From contig JAOANR010000014.1 in the NCBI GenBank assembly GCA_030278955.1, positions 19,594,068 to 19,658,067 of the forward strand: a stretch of DNA of 64,000 bases. The letters run 5' to 3'. Made by a program: the position numbers and the translations under genes. Position 1 is the stretch's first letter, and each line of letters begins with the position of its first letter. Source of the stretch: Hygrophila difformis. Lineage: Eukaryota > Streptophyta > Magnoliopsida > Lamiales > Acanthaceae. Below, one piece after another: positions 33,034 through 43,897 of the stretch. Below the pieces are notes generated by a model that saw nothing but the letters and a program-made list of their open reading frames with translations, was not told where the DNA came from and made no database searches.

Positions 33034-34056
33034 TCAGTTTGTGCCACCAATAAAGTCATCAGTCTCCAAGTGGGTAATATCATCATTCAGAACATCATCA
33101 AAGGTATCATCGTGGGTGGCATGATGTGTCTCGGGATCAGATCTTTCTTGCCTTTTCGAGGCCTGGTACAGCTCAGCTAAATGACTAGCTGTTCGACAAA
33201 CTCGGGCCCAGTGACCCTTGATTCCGCAGCGATCACATGGTTGATCATTATTTCTATCTCTTTTAGGCTTTGGCTGCGATTTATAGGGCCTCCTGTTGTC
33301 ACTTCTACGGTTGAATTCATATCGAGGTTTATTTCGATATTTGTTTCTCGCAGATGATTCAGGCCTACCACGACCACGATCCCGATTTCTGTCACGATTA
33401 AAATTTTGATTTCTTTGATTCCCACGATCCCGCACTTGGTTTTCTGCTTCTGTGGCATTTGCTTCTGGAAACGGGGCAGCACCTGTTGGCCTGGATTCAT
33501 GATTTTTCAGCAATAGTTCTTTATTCTGCTCGGCCAGAAGTAGACAGGTGATAAGCTCAGAGTATTTTTGAAAACCCCGCTCACGGTACTGCTGCTGTAA
33601 AACCAGATTTGTGGCATGGAATGTGGAGAATGTTTTTTCCAGCATATCAGATTCAGTTATTTTTTCTCCACAAAGTGTCAGTTGCGATGTAATACGAAAC
33701 ATCGCTGAATTATACTCACGGACTGATTTGAAGTCCTGGAGCCTCAGATTATGCCATTCGCTTCGAGCCTTTGGCAACACCGTCATTTTGAGATGATCAT
33801 ATCTCTCTTTCAATTTCAGCCACAGTTCAAGTGGTGATTCCAGCGTCACATATTGAAGTTTCAGAGATTCATCAATATGGTGGCACAGAAAGATCATGGC
33901 TTTTGCCTTATCCTGGCTGGATGGTTTTTTGTCAGGGGCGATAGTATCTTCCAACCCCATAGATGCCAGATGCATCTTTACGTCCCGTGCCCAGGACATG
34001 TAATTATCTCCAGAAACCCATAACGGGAGAAATTCCTGCTTTGAGAGATTAGCCAT
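33034..34056 (-). CDS. Copia gag (340 aa), capsid-like with zinc knuckle
   Basis: The Met at 34056 (MANLSKQEFLPLWVSGDNY) is preferred to the upstream start, because the region before it includes the primer binding site and LTR. The N-terminal half is a UBN2-type gag domain (YMSWARDVKMHLASMGLEDTI, SEWHNLRLQDFKSVREYNSA). An R/N/D-rich stretch comes next, then one CX2CX4HX4C knuckle (CDRCGIKGHWARVC). Gag packages the element RNA into virus-like particles in the cytoplasm. The frame is intact and ends about 180 bases before the first pol Met, in another frame. Confidence 0.88.
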   Translation of the reverse strand: MANLSKQEFLPLWVSGDNYMSWARDVKMHLASMGLEDTIAPDKKPSSQDKAKAMIFLCHHIDESLKLQYVTLESPLELWLKLKERYDHLKMTVLPKARSEWHNLRLQDFKSVREYNSAMFRITSQLTLCGEKITESDMLEKTFSTFHATNLVLQQQYRERGFQKYSELITCLLLAEQNKELLLKNHESRPTGAAPFPEANATEAENQVRDRGNQRNQNFNRDRNRDRGRGRPESSARNKYRNKPRYEFNRRSDNRRPYKSQPKPKRDRNNDQPCDRCGIKGHWARVCRTASHLAELYQASKRQERSDPETHHATHDDTFDDVLNDDITHLETDDFIGGTN

Positions 34057-34121
34057 AATTATATTGAAAAGTAACGATATAAAATTATACCTAAGACAGA
34101 ACTCCGATAGAACTCCGGTAG

Positions 34122-34142
34122 AGACCCCTCGTGCTGATAACG
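34122..34142 (-). other. Primer binding site of the copia element
   Basis: On the minus strand CGTTATCAGCACGAGG directly follows the 5' LTR. TTATCAGCACGA is a primer site found in many plant copia elements and is attributed to an internal part of initiator Met-tRNA. Confidence 0.65.
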
Positions 34143-34375
34143 TGTTATATAAATATAACAAATAAGCCTATTAGCATATATAATACGTATAAGATATTGA
34201 AAGCAATAAATAACTAAAGTGGAAGGAGCACAAAAGAAATGGAGGAAGTCTTTTTCCACCGGTGTTGTATTTCATTCAAGGCATGGGTATTTATAGAGCC
34301 AAGAAAAACGATGACTCATTACAATACTAAAACGTGGCGACTTCCTAGGCATCCACAATTAATACGTGTATAACA
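34143..34375 (-). repeat. 5' LTR (233 bp) of the Ty1/copia element
   Basis: No difference from the left LTR was found by eye across 233 bases. The element is 29328-34375 (5048 bp) in the minus orientation. Confidence 0.95.
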
Positions 34376-34397
34376 ATACTACTATATATGCATTCTT

Positions 34398-34545
34398 TTT
34401 TCTTTTCTTAAATATTGATACTCGTGTGTCGGCAAAATATATATCGGAATTCAAGCCACAGAAATTACAAAGAGAGATAAATGAAAGTGGTAGATAGTCA
34501 AGTAAAAGTCGTACCATTAGGTCAAGAGTCTCATTTCCTACGACA
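34398..34545 (-). mobile_element. SINE family C with target duplication
   Basis: ATATGCATTCTT is at 34386-34397 and again at 34546-34557. The plus strand reads a T-rich start, ATTGATACTCGTGTGTCGGC, ...CACAGAAATTACAAAGAG, and then the complement of a tRNA-like head near 34500-34545. This is the best-bounded member of the family. Confidence 0.7.
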
Positions 34546-34557
34546 TATGCATTCTTC

Positions 34558-35221
34558 ATTCTCCACTTCACATTTCATAAAGCGATAAATAATGGGGTTT
34601 CACATATCAATAATGCTATTTGACTTTGGCCTTTTGAAACAAGAAGAAAAAAGATATGCAAATTATTAAATACTACTGTATTTTGCTAGTTGGAAAGCTC
34701 CCAGTGTAGGGGGATTTCAATTTTCAGACCCATGATTGCCTTGCATAAAGTTTATTCCTCAATTATTATTATTACTACTGTGTTTGTCACTGTTTTCCAT
34801 TTACTTAAGTTTTATAGTATTTATTTAAGATCTTTCTTTCTGCCACTTCGTCTTGTCTTCCATTATCTCCTAACCTTATCACATTAAATCTCCGCTTTTG
34901 ATCTTTTATTTATATTTTTTTCTCTTTGTCAACTGTTTTGGGATCCATTTTTTATTTGGGTTCAACCAATTGCAATGATTGGTGTTTCGAAATCTTTTTG
35001 CTCTCTGGCTTGGAATAATCAATGCAAGTTTTAAGATACATTTATGGATTGTTGAAATTTTGGGTAATAATGCAGCCTCTTTTCTTTGTTTGTCTAGTGG
35101 TCGAAATTCTGATTCATCATTTTCAGTCATGCTACAAAATTTAAGTATTTCATGTGATTGGGACTGGGAGTAATATATATAATTGTTAATTAATTCGTGA
35201 ATAATTGCTCCATGCGGTTCC
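34558..35221. other. Spacer without recognisable features
   Basis: A+T-rich with chance frames on both strands. Nothing recognised. Confidence 0.45.
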
Positions 35222-35236
35222 AAGTTTCAACAAGCG

Positions 35237-35408
35237 GATAAGGAGTTAGCTCAGTAGTTAAGTCCCTTGACTTTCAACGGAAGTCTGGAGGTTCGATTCC
35301 CACCGGCCCCTATCCATCCGTTTTATTTCCTTTTGTAATTTAAGTGGCATTGGCTCCCACCACCCCTTTCCTAGCCTGTATAGGTCGTTCAGCCAAAAAG
35401 AAAAAAAA
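35237..35408 (+). mobile_element. SINE family A, first of two in the same target
   Basis: The head resembles a tRNA: GGAGTTAGCTCAGTAGTTAAG as A-box region (given in parts GGAGTTAGCTCAG and TAGTTAAG) and GGTTCGATTCCCACC as B box. The tail ends in an A-rich run. AAGTTTCAACAAGCG flanks it at 35222-35236 and 35409-35423. Confidence 0.85.
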
Positions 35409-35423
35409 AAGTTTCAACAAGCG

Positions 35424-35589
35424 AGCAAAGGCAGTTGATCTGAGTGGTATATATGGGGCTCTAGTAGCTCAAGTAAAGGTCTTTGATTAGCAAAATTCTA
35501 TTTTGGGGCAGGTTATCCTGAGGAATAAGTATTTGGTCCAATGCGGCGGTACCATGTATATGCCACAAAAAAAATGAAAAAGAAAAAAA
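35424..35589 (+). mobile_element. SINE family B, second insertion in the same target
   Basis: The head reads AGTTGATCTGAGTGGTATAT, then GGGGCTCTAGTAGCTCAAG. The tail has TTTGGTCCAATGCGGCGG and TACCATGTATATGCC followed by an A-rich run. The flanking 15-mer AAGTTTCAACAAGCG occurs on its left (shared with family A's right copy) and at 35590-35604. Confidence 0.8.
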
Positions 35590-35604
35590 AAGTTTCAACA
35601 AGCG

Positions 35605-36165
35605 CGTGAATGTTGTTGACCTATCGCTGATAACAAGCAATTCGGTTATGGTGCATAATGATAACTTGCATTGTAAAGAGTAGATTATTTGATGGGTTGA
35701 AAATGTCATTACAAAATCATGTTCTGACCTGACCGTCATGAACATCACAAATTCATCTAGGACATCATGGTCATATTGTGTTATCACAAAAATTTGGTCC
35801 GACAACCCTATTTGCATGCTATTCATGTCCGAAAACAAGAATAAAGGATATAATTACGCGAATCTACATATTTTACATATTTTTTAGATGAAAATGGAGG
35901 GCCCAGCCGTTTTCGCTAATTCAACAATAATTAATTCAAAAACTTGTCAATTCTCATCAGTTGCAACGATAAACTACGTGCTTAGCAACAATCGGCTATC
36001 ACTAAAATAGGAGAATATAAAATAAAAAGTGTTGCAAAAAGAGTTAGTGACCCTTTTCAACGATTTCTAATTAATAACAATTTTTTCTTTTGCGGAACAA
36101 TTAATAACAATTTTTTCTATTGTGAGTAATCAACAAATTGAAAATGAAATAATTAGGAGCACAAT
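35605..36165. other. Spacer without recognisable features
   Basis: Contains a small direct repeat of TTAATAACAATTTTTTCT near 36070-36120. No gene recognised. Confidence 0.45.
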
Positions 36166-36178
36166 CTTAATAATTTTT

Positions 36179-36349
36179 AATACTCAACAGCCTATACAGG
36201 CTAGAAAATGGTAGTGGGAGCTCATACCACACAAATTACAAAGGGATAAAGGAGAGGGATACGGGCCGGATGGAAAATATATCGAACCTCCAACCTATAT
36301 GTTGGAAATCGGGAACTTGACAACTAGGTAAGTCCCATACATCCCCTAG
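36179..36349 (-). mobile_element. SINE family A with target duplication, minus strand
   Basis: CTTAATAATTTTT lies at 36166-36178 and 36350-36362. The minus strand shows the family A body and head, including the CCAACCTATATGTTGGA stem of the tRNA-like region. Confidence 0.75.
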
Positions 36350-36362
36350 CTTAATAATTTTT

Positions 36363-37133
36363 TTTTTGTTAAGTTTAACAAAATTTTAGGGTAGCGTTGT
36401 CAAAGTAATTTAAAGCCTTATTTAATACACAATGATACTTAGTATTAAGCAATATTCAAAACCAATAGATCGACTAAACCCCATATCTTTTTATCAACCT
36501 TGTTTGTGTACAATCATTATATGTTGAATATGCTGGATAATCTCATTTTGTGATATTTATGTTAAATGTTGCTGGTTAAATTTGTAGTTAAATTAAAATA
36601 AAATAATAATTAATTCATACCATGCTCCAACACGATCATAATGTATTCCGCACAAACAAGATGGATTAACTAACATATTAACTAGCCCATCATTTTATCA
36701 CCCATAAATTTGAATCGGAGAAAATTGCTAATGGTGTATCTACAATGCATGGACATACTTTTAAAGGAACAGAAGGGGGGGAACAGAGAGAAATAGGGAG
36801 AGAGAAAAAAAAAATGTTGAACCTACACATAAAATCCTTTAAAAAGTGAATCATGGTTTCAAACAAAATAAATTTACTACTCCTATATTAATTCTTTATA
36901 ACTCATGATAGATGACTCATTTCAGCATCAATTAATGAAACAAATCATGCAATAATAATTTCATGTTTCCTTTTATAATAATAATAATAATTGACTTGAT
37001 TTTTCATGTTACTCAACAGAGTATATGTAGCTTTTTAATAATTAATGTGGAAAGGGAAAGAGACAGACAACAAAAGGTGGGGAAAAATGATGGAAAGTTT
37101 TAATTTATTTATATATGTCCAATTTATTTTATG
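36363..37133. other. Spacer without recognisable features
   Basis: A+T-rich with a short (ATA)n run near 36980. No gene or mobile element recognised. Confidence 0.45.
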
Positions 37134-37148
37134 AAATTGAATAAGGAA

Positions 37149-37328
37149 ACCAACATCAGTTGGCTTGAGTGGATGGGGCTCTAGTTGCTTAAGTAATGTC
37201 TCGTGTTCGAGCCTTGCGTATGCAAAAAACTGCGTCGTGAGAGGCGCCCTTAATTGCCCTTGCAGGTACTCGAGGGATTAGTCTTGGGTCCAATATGGTC
37301 GGGATACCCGGTTTCAAAAAAAAAAAAA
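37149..37328 (+). mobile_element. SINE family B, best-preserved copy
   Basis: AAATTGAATAAGGAA at 37134-37148 and 37329-37343 is the target duplication. The head has TTGGCTTGAGTGGATGGGGC and the B box GTGTTCGAGCC. The tail ends GGTCGGGATACCCGGTTTC followed by an A-run. It can serve as the family reference. Confidence 0.88.
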
Positions 37329-37344
37329 AAATTGAATAAGGAAG

Positions 37345-37734
37345 GCAGCAGAAAGATAGTAAAAGAATAATCCAACAAAAGAAACAAGAATATGGTTGCC
37401 AACCAAAAAATGTTCAAAATGCACACTAACAACTAACATGTGCTCGATGCATTACTTATCGAAAAGACACCGTACCACATAATGTGGTGGTCATATTGTA
37501 TAATACTAATATAATAGTACATGTGTAAATATATGTGCAGTGCACCCATGAAAGAAGAAATCTATATATGGATAAAATCCTCCTATCACGCAAGATTGAG
37601 CCATTGCATGTGTAACGAAATTATTACTACACATTTCTTTACTCTGATAAGAGGGTGAGACTAAGACCTTGCAAAGTTGCAATAAAATCAATCAAATAGT
37701 CAACAAAGAGCAAAGCCAATTTATGTAATTAAAT
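37345..37734. other. Spacer without recognisable features
   Basis: Short chance frames only. Confidence 0.4.
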
Positions 37735-37890
37735 TATTACTTATTCCAGTGGTAAGTTTCCCGACTCCCAACCTATAGGTTGGAGGTTCGAATCCCCACC
37801 CGGCCTCATATCTCTCCCCTTTATTCCCTTTGTAATTTATGTGGCATGAGCTCTTATCATCTCTTTTCCAGATCTTTAATGGCTCTTCCA
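37735..37890 (+). mobile_element. SINE family A with (CAAA)n tail
   Basis: It has the head CCAGTGGTAAGTTTCCCGAC and the B box GAGGTTCGAATCCCCACC, the body TTCCCTTTGTAATTTATGTG, and a tail running into (CAAA)n. I did not find a clear target duplication. Confidence 0.75.
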
Positions 37891-37924
37891 AAACAAACAA
37901 ACAAACAAACAAACAAACAAACAA
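37891..37924. repeat. (ACAA)n microsatellite at the SINE tail
   Basis: Eight to nine ACAA units, probably grown from the SINE's A-rich tail. Confidence 0.9.
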
Positions 37925-38750
37925 AATCCAAATGGGCAAAGTTTCTTCAATCTAACTTACCCCCAGCCCAAATTTTTTATCTGGTTGTTTTAACTTTCTC
38001 CAAGTGGGCCTGAATGGAACGAATGTATATGGACCAACTGTATGTACGGCCCATTTTGGTTTGTGAAATCATGCGGGAATTGTTTGTTAGCTATTGGCCG
38101 ATGAAGTTGTTCTAACATTCATCCAACGGGTGAGGCTTAAATGCAAACATCCCTAGCGATTTAAATGGAAGCCTATAAGTTTTCAAGCTTCAAATAGTTA
38201 AGATTTAAATAAATCTTAGAAGAATGAGGCATAGGGCTAAACTTGTGCGACTTGATTCCACCCCTTGGCGCCTGCAGAACTTAGTGTTGGTTGTTTTGAT
38301 TTTTTTTTGTAATTTCTGCACATCTTTTGAGCACTACTTGCATAGGAAAAAGTGAGTCTTCTTGTCTGTTTCGGCTTACGAGTTTAGTCATGCATAATTT
38401 ATGCACTATGATTTACCAATTTTTAAAAAGCCGAGTAAACAGCCAAGATACCAATTGTGGAATCAATCAAACCTATATATGGAAATCAATTCCTAAGTAT
38501 GGCACGGGGCAATTAGTTTGCTTAAGTATCCTACATTATCCAAAAATCACAAAGCAATTATCCAAATCTAAATCTTGTCCATATAACAGCAAGCACTGAC
38601 TTGAACAAGGGAAAATGCCTCATTTTTCAGTTTATCACCTCAAAACAGAAATGATAACAATCCAAAAACAAATGACATTTGACAAACACAACAAATGAAT
38701 TCAAAACATCAACTCATCCACAGCTCTTCAACTTCTCCAGCTCTCTGTCC
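37925..38750. other. Spacer and probable 3' untranslated region of the Alba-domain gene
   Basis: The part next to 38751 should hold the 3' UTR, but no clear AATAAA signal was seen on the minus strand. The rest shows nothing recognisable. Confidence 0.4.
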
Positions 38751-41413
38751 TTAACTCTGATCTTCACCTTCTCCAGCCCTCTCATCTGCAGCCGCTGCTG
38801 CTGCAGCTGCCATCAACTCATCAAACTTCTCCGACTTCCCCAGCACAATCTCAATCTAATTCATCAAAACAAATCATAATTACCAAGAGAAATCAGCATT
38901 TCAAAACATTCTCTCATGAGAGACACTACACAACCATTGCTTGCCATTTCTAAACAACAAATGCAATAGGGAACGGAATATGCACCATTTTGTGAATGAA
39001 CATTGAACAAAAAGAGGAATTTAAAATGCCTATGTATAGGTGTGGTTAGCTCCCATACCCTTAATATCATGATTCATGAATTACAAACTTACTTTGGCTT
39101 TAGAGATTGGTCGCCCTCTTGAATTGTCTCTGATCTCAGCAGTGGAGGTCATGATCTCTGCATAGTATGTGATAGTTGGTATCAATTTACATGTAAAATA
39201 TATTTTTTAGTTAAAAAGATCAAATAATCCCAATCTCTGGTAGCCTTACTTTTCTCTACTGCAAAACCATTGTTCTTCAATATTTCAGCAATACTAACGA
39301 CAGTTGATATAGCTGCAAATTGAAGTGACTAATCGTCAGTACTATGAACTACAGAAGATACATGCATAGAAAGACCCACTGTGTGTCTATAATATTAGAA
39401 GGAATGAAGAAACTCAGAAAAAAATGAAATTTCCACCATATGTCTAAATATTAAGTAGAAAGCAAACTATTTGGCTTGACATATGCCACATAATGAGAAT
39501 GGTTGAAAAATGTGGCAACTTCAAACATATCCAATGTCATAACATGGGTTTACAACACTCAAATTCATATCGATCATGACACCATATGTCTAAGTATTAA
39601 GTAGAAAGCAAACTAGCTGGCTTGATATATGCCACATATTGAGAATGGTTGAAAAATGTGGCAACTTCAAACATATCCAATGTCATAACATGGGTTTACA
39701 ACACTCAAATTCATATTGATCATGACAAAGGTTAATCAGCCTCCAACAAGTATGCACAACTGTGCATTTATTACCTGAAATAAAACTTAGAAACCCCATG
39801 CATACAAAGTTAATCCATATGAAATTATGAATGACTCAATAATTTGGCAATTCCTGTTGTCCACTTGCATATTCATGCCAACAACAAATCCAAGTGAGAA
39901 ACCAAGCTCAAATGTGTTGAAATGACAGGGTCCCATGGCCAAGCTACAATCACTATGAGGACAAATACAATGCTTTCACCAGTAAGAAAAGGCACATTCC
40001 AGTAAGCCATAGCTTTTTGAATCAGTGGTTGACAAATACATTGCACTTGAATATGTAAAATCTGGTACCAACTGTTCTAGATTCATTGAATGGGGGTGGG
40101 GCTTAAATGCAGGCACCCTTAGTGATAAAATGCTACCATGTTACACCTCAAAGCACTAATAATATTTTTCCCATCCCTATGGGTAGCATTTAAATCCATA
40201 GCCCCACCAAGGGTGATACAAGTGAGAAGCACTTAATGGATTCACCCACATAAATATGGAGGAATTTCACAATTTTGGGACACCATGGAGAACCTATGTG
40301 ATGAACATGCAGCTAATATTTTGTTATATTGTATCATGGAACCATCTCAGCATGCCTACTAAATTATGTTGAATTTCTATTACCTTGTTCACTTGATTTG
40401 CAGTTACTTGAAGAAGGCTGGGTCTAAATAATACTTACACTGCTTCTTAATCAAATTTGAGTCGTACATACACACAGATTCCCCGTCCAAATCCAATAAT
40501 AAAAGACAAATAATTTGTTCGGTACATCAAAATTCAAAATGATACTGTATTGATTTCTAAATAGTTTTAATTCAGTTCAGATTCAAATAAATACTAGCAG
40601 AATGCACAGCTGTGGATAAATCATGCTATCCAGACACACAAATAGCAGAAAATTGATAGCAGTATAAACCGTTTATAAAATACTAAAATATTTCTAATCC
40701 ATCTTTATCACACATTTATTAATAGACCAATATGAAGATAAAGAATCCGATGGTGAACCCAAAGATTAGGTAATTCTTATGTAACTGATTAATCATAAAA
40801 TTAATCCTGTTAATAATAAATTCACTAATAATTACTTGTGATAATTTCATCCTTCAAGTAATCCTTCCATTAGACTTCACTCCCGTTAACTAAAGTAAAC
40901 AAGTCTTCAGTGGATTAAATGCTCTCATGCAAAAACAAATTAAAACCCCTGCCAAAATACCGAACAAATAAAATAACATTTCTCTCCCAAAAAACAAAAA
41001 AATAACATTTCAGCTACAAACAAATACAGGAACCACCCAATTTCTAACCTTCAAGGGAATTCAAAGCAATACCAGGAGCACAAGAGAACACAGAAAAGGG
41101 AAAGGAAAGTACCCATTCCAAGAGCAGAGAGCTCCACCTCATTATACTGCTGCATATACCTCTGCACGTGTAAACAACAATATCCCGATTATAGATCCGT
41201 ACGGAATGCCAGATTCATTATTCCAGCTTTCTCACCAAATACACACACACCACAATACATTCGTAGCAGGGAAAGGGAAAAAGAAGATACCTTAGCTAGG
41301 TTAACGTAGAAGAAGAGGGGCTTCTTCGTGTTGGAAACCTGGATGCGGTTCTTCTTCTGAGATTCTCCTCCAGATATGGCAACATTGGCGACTCCTTCAG
41401 TGATTTCCTCCAT
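38751..41413 (-). CDS. Alba DNA/RNA-binding domain protein, five exons (134 aa)
   Basis: Coding exons on the minus strand: 41413-41291, 41161-41113, 39312-39250, 39157-39093 and 38855-38751, totalling 405 bases with the stop. All four introns have GT/AG borders and are 129, 1800, 92 and 237 bases. Protein start MEEITEGVANVAISGG; residues about 20-112 form an Alba domain (KKNRIQVSNTKKPLFFYVNL, RYMQQYNEVELSALG, STVVSIAEILKNNGFAV, SRGRPISKAKIEIVLGKSEK). An Ala run and acidic tail end the protein. It closely resembles Arabidopsis At2g34160 in length and sequence. Plant Alba proteins bind nucleic acids in nucleus and cytoplasm; the exact job of this subfamily is less clear. A TATA-like CATATAAACC lies about 60 bases upstream. 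All exons are intact, so I regard it as functional. Confidence 0.95.
39435..39726. repeat. 146-bp tandem duplication in intron 2 of the Alba-domain gene
   Basis: Units 39435-39580 and 39581-39726 both start ACCATATGTCTAA and end ATCATGAC, with only a few substitutions. The duplication explains part of the 1.8 kb intron length. Confidence 0.9.
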
Positions 41414-41471
41414 GTTCACGAATCCTATTACTCGTAGTCGATTGAATTTAGCGGCGGAATGGAAATTGCAG

Positions 41472-41481
41472 GGTTTATATG
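41472..41481 (-). promoter_or_regulatory. Possible TATA box of the Alba-domain gene
   Basis: CATATAAACC on the minus strand lies about 60 bases before the start codon, which would allow a short 5' leader. Position and motif are the only evidence. Confidence 0.4.
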
Positions 41482-41896
41482 TTCCCAATCGATATGAATT
41501 GGGCGTGGAGAAAATATGTGGGGATATATGTATGCGCAAAGCGGGTGAATACAATTTTACAGAGCCGAGACGGTTTACGAATGAATAACCGACCAAGAAG
41601 TAACCGCTGCCGTTACACATGGAAGTTTACACTTCACGGTGTTAAATTTCCGTCAGCCACAGCACTTGTGAATTTATTTACCACTTTAGCCCCTCATCTT
41701 TTCTAGGGTTTTCTTTTTAGACTTTCTTTTTTCTTTTTTAGGGGTAAAGTAATTACATATTTGTATTCACACCCTCCTAAAATTTTATGATGAAACAAAT
41801 TTGTAATCAAAAGGGAAACTTAATAAATAAATATGTTAAAAAGTTATCATTAGTGTGTTTCTATTGGAATCTCTTTCGGGTCAGATCGTCATAGTA
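41482..41896. other. Upstream region of the Alba-domain gene
   Basis: No coding sequence. A short CT-rich patch lies near 41700-41740. No transcription-factor site is claimed. Confidence 0.4.
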
Positions 41897-42148
41897 ATAC
41901 TTCATCCTCTACTTTTTAAGTGCTATGTCATTATTTTTTGAGTAGCTTTGATTCAATTTTTTAATACAATTATAGTATAAGATAAAATATAGTCAAGTGG
42001 GATCTTAGTGGATTCGTCTAATCGCTTTGAATTAGAATATCAAATTTTCATAATTTTTACTTGTATGCAATTTGAGTTCCTAAGAATTAAAAATGTGTAT
42101 TAGATTGCATTAAATATGAGTCCGTGTCACTTAACAAGGAATAGTATA
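41897..42148 (+). mobile_element. MITE, same family as those at 51216 and 56074
   Basis: Blocks in order are ACTTCATCCTCTACTTTTT, GATAAAATATAGTCAAGTGG, TTCGTCTAATCG, AATTTTTACTTGTATGCAAT and a TA-flanked end. It is diverged but collinear with the copy at 56074-56338. Confidence 0.65.
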
Positions 42149-42389
42149 TTTGTGTGCCAGGACTACTTATATTATTTTCGTTATAGTTAAAATTATTAAT
42201 ATTATTTCGAATATTGTAAACGTAAATATGCAGATATTAAAATAATAATAATCGTGTACTAATTCGTATAAGTTCTTCAGCAAAAAAATAATGGTTTTGA
42301 AGATTAACTATTTATGTCCGATTCAACGGCCAACTATTCGAAGAACGTTAACTATTATTTAACCAACCAACAATGGTTGATTAATTTTT

Positions 42390-42525
42390 TTCTGATAAAT
42401 ATTGACATTCATGTGTTGCAAAAATGTGTGGGAGCCCAAAATACACAAATTACAAGAGGGGATAAAAGGTGAGGGTTAAGGGGCTGTGTGAGAATCGGAC
42501 TCCCAACCAGTCCAAGTCCCCATTC
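42390..42525 (-). mobile_element. SINE family C, minus strand
   Basis: ATAAATATTGACATTCATGT, GTGTGGGAGCCCAAAATAC and ACAAATTACAAGAGGGGAT, then the complement of a tRNA-like head (GAATCGGACTCCC). No clear target duplication was found. Confidence 0.6.
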
Positions 42526-42671
42526 CCTTAAATTTTATTTTCATTGAATGAATATGTTTTTATATTAAAAATGTAGGTCATTTTATTTAAGTTTATTATA
42601 TCAATAAATAATAAGCTACTTTATTAGTGAAATGTGTTGTTCGGACCTTGGATTACATATAATATTATGGC

Positions 42672-43815
42672 TTTTTATTTTTTTTGGTAACACAGCCTAA
42701 AGAGGCGAGCAAAGAGAAAGGAAAAAAAGAAGGAAAACAATAAACTACTTCATGCGAACATAAATGACTCCACTTGCATCCTTTCCAACAAGATGAAGGA
42801 CATCATCTGGCGGGAAGGCCCAAGTGGTGTAGAATTCCTCCGACCGAGCAGCCTTGCGAGCAAGCCCATCAGCAACCTGATTACCTTCCCGAAACACATG
42901 GCGCAGCAAGCAACCATCCAAGCTTTGAAGCAAGTCCCGAACCTCTTTAACCATAGGCCAAAGTGAATGACGAACCAATACAGCACCAAGCACAAGCTTA
43001 ATGACATCAAGCGAATCCACATAGCACACCTTCACTCCAACACCCATCTGTTTTGCCAAGAGAAGACCAAAGCGAAGAGCTAGAAGCTCGGCTTCCAGAA
43101 TAGTCCGAGCACCGACTGCACCACCACACCCCATAATCCATTGCCCAGCGGATGATCGAAGTGCCGCACCAAACCCCGGCCTGGCAGGCGCATGCAAAAC
43201 ACAAGCGTCGGTATGAAGGACAATACCATTCACACCATCCTCCACCCATGTGATCTCCCGAGGCACCCTTATCGTCGCGGCAGGAGGATCACGGACGTCC
43301 AAGCAGCGGAGGAGCTGCATCGCTGAAGCCACCACCCTCGACCTATCAGTTTGCACACCTTGAAATATCCTACCATTCCTTTCACACCAAATGGTCCATA
43401 ATATAGCAATAAAACGGTTACCCCATGTCCTCCATGCCCATTCACACCAATGCCGACAATCCAAAGTATCCACACTATCAATAATATCGTGTAGCAAAAA
43501 TCCACACTGCATCCAAACTTGCTCCGCCCAAGTGCAAAGAAATAAGGCATGTCGCCAATCATCAACAAATACCCCACAAAGGGAGCACAGGGGAGAAGAA
43601 GAGAGGCCTGAGAATAGCGCAACAGGTTACATGGCAGGGAGCCATGGCCGAGAATCCACAGGAGTATACGAATTTTCTCTGGGATGGATCGACGCCAAAT
43701 CCACGCCCAGCCTGCAGGGGATTCACTCTCCGGACATAACCACTTGTAACCCGAGCGAACACTGTACACACCCTGGATGTCTCCACGCCAACTCAACACG
43801 TCCAGCGAGCTGTCA
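42672..43815 (-). pseudogene. 5'-truncated LINE: C-terminal zinc region and RNase H
   Basis: The T-run at 42676-42685 is the poly(A) tail on the minus strand. The frame at 42745-43512 holds an RNase H domain (LHTDACVLHAPARPGFG, EAELLAL, CYVDSLDVIK, EGNQVADGLA) and ends near EEFYTTWAFPPD and DASGVIYV. The very similar end EEFFTTWVFPPD...DASGVW in the LINE at 21160 shows the two belong to related families. The part at 43269-43799 (WRGDIQGVYSVRSGYKW, IPEKIRILLWILGHGSLPCN) is the zf-RVT region in another frame, so a frameshift lies near 43585. Endonuclease and reverse transcriptase are absent. No clear target duplication. Confidence 0.88.
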
Positions 43816-43835
43816 TGCTAACATTTGGTATGATT

Positions 43836-43897
43836 TTTTTACAAACATTTACACTCACGTGGATAAAAGGGTTTGAGAGCCTAAGACATTTTATCGA
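43836..43897 (-). mobile_element. SINE family C tail fragment
   Basis: ACAAACATTTACACTCACGTGG and GGGTTTGAGAGCCTAAGAC resemble the family C tail (first stretch read as ACAAACATTTACACTCACG). It is cut by the foldback element on its right. Confidence 0.35.

Noticed and set aside
35238..35312. Possible tRNA gene (TTAGCTCAGT ... GGTTCGATTCC)
   Set aside because: Same reason: it is the head of a complete SINE with a 15-bp target duplication and an A-rich tail.
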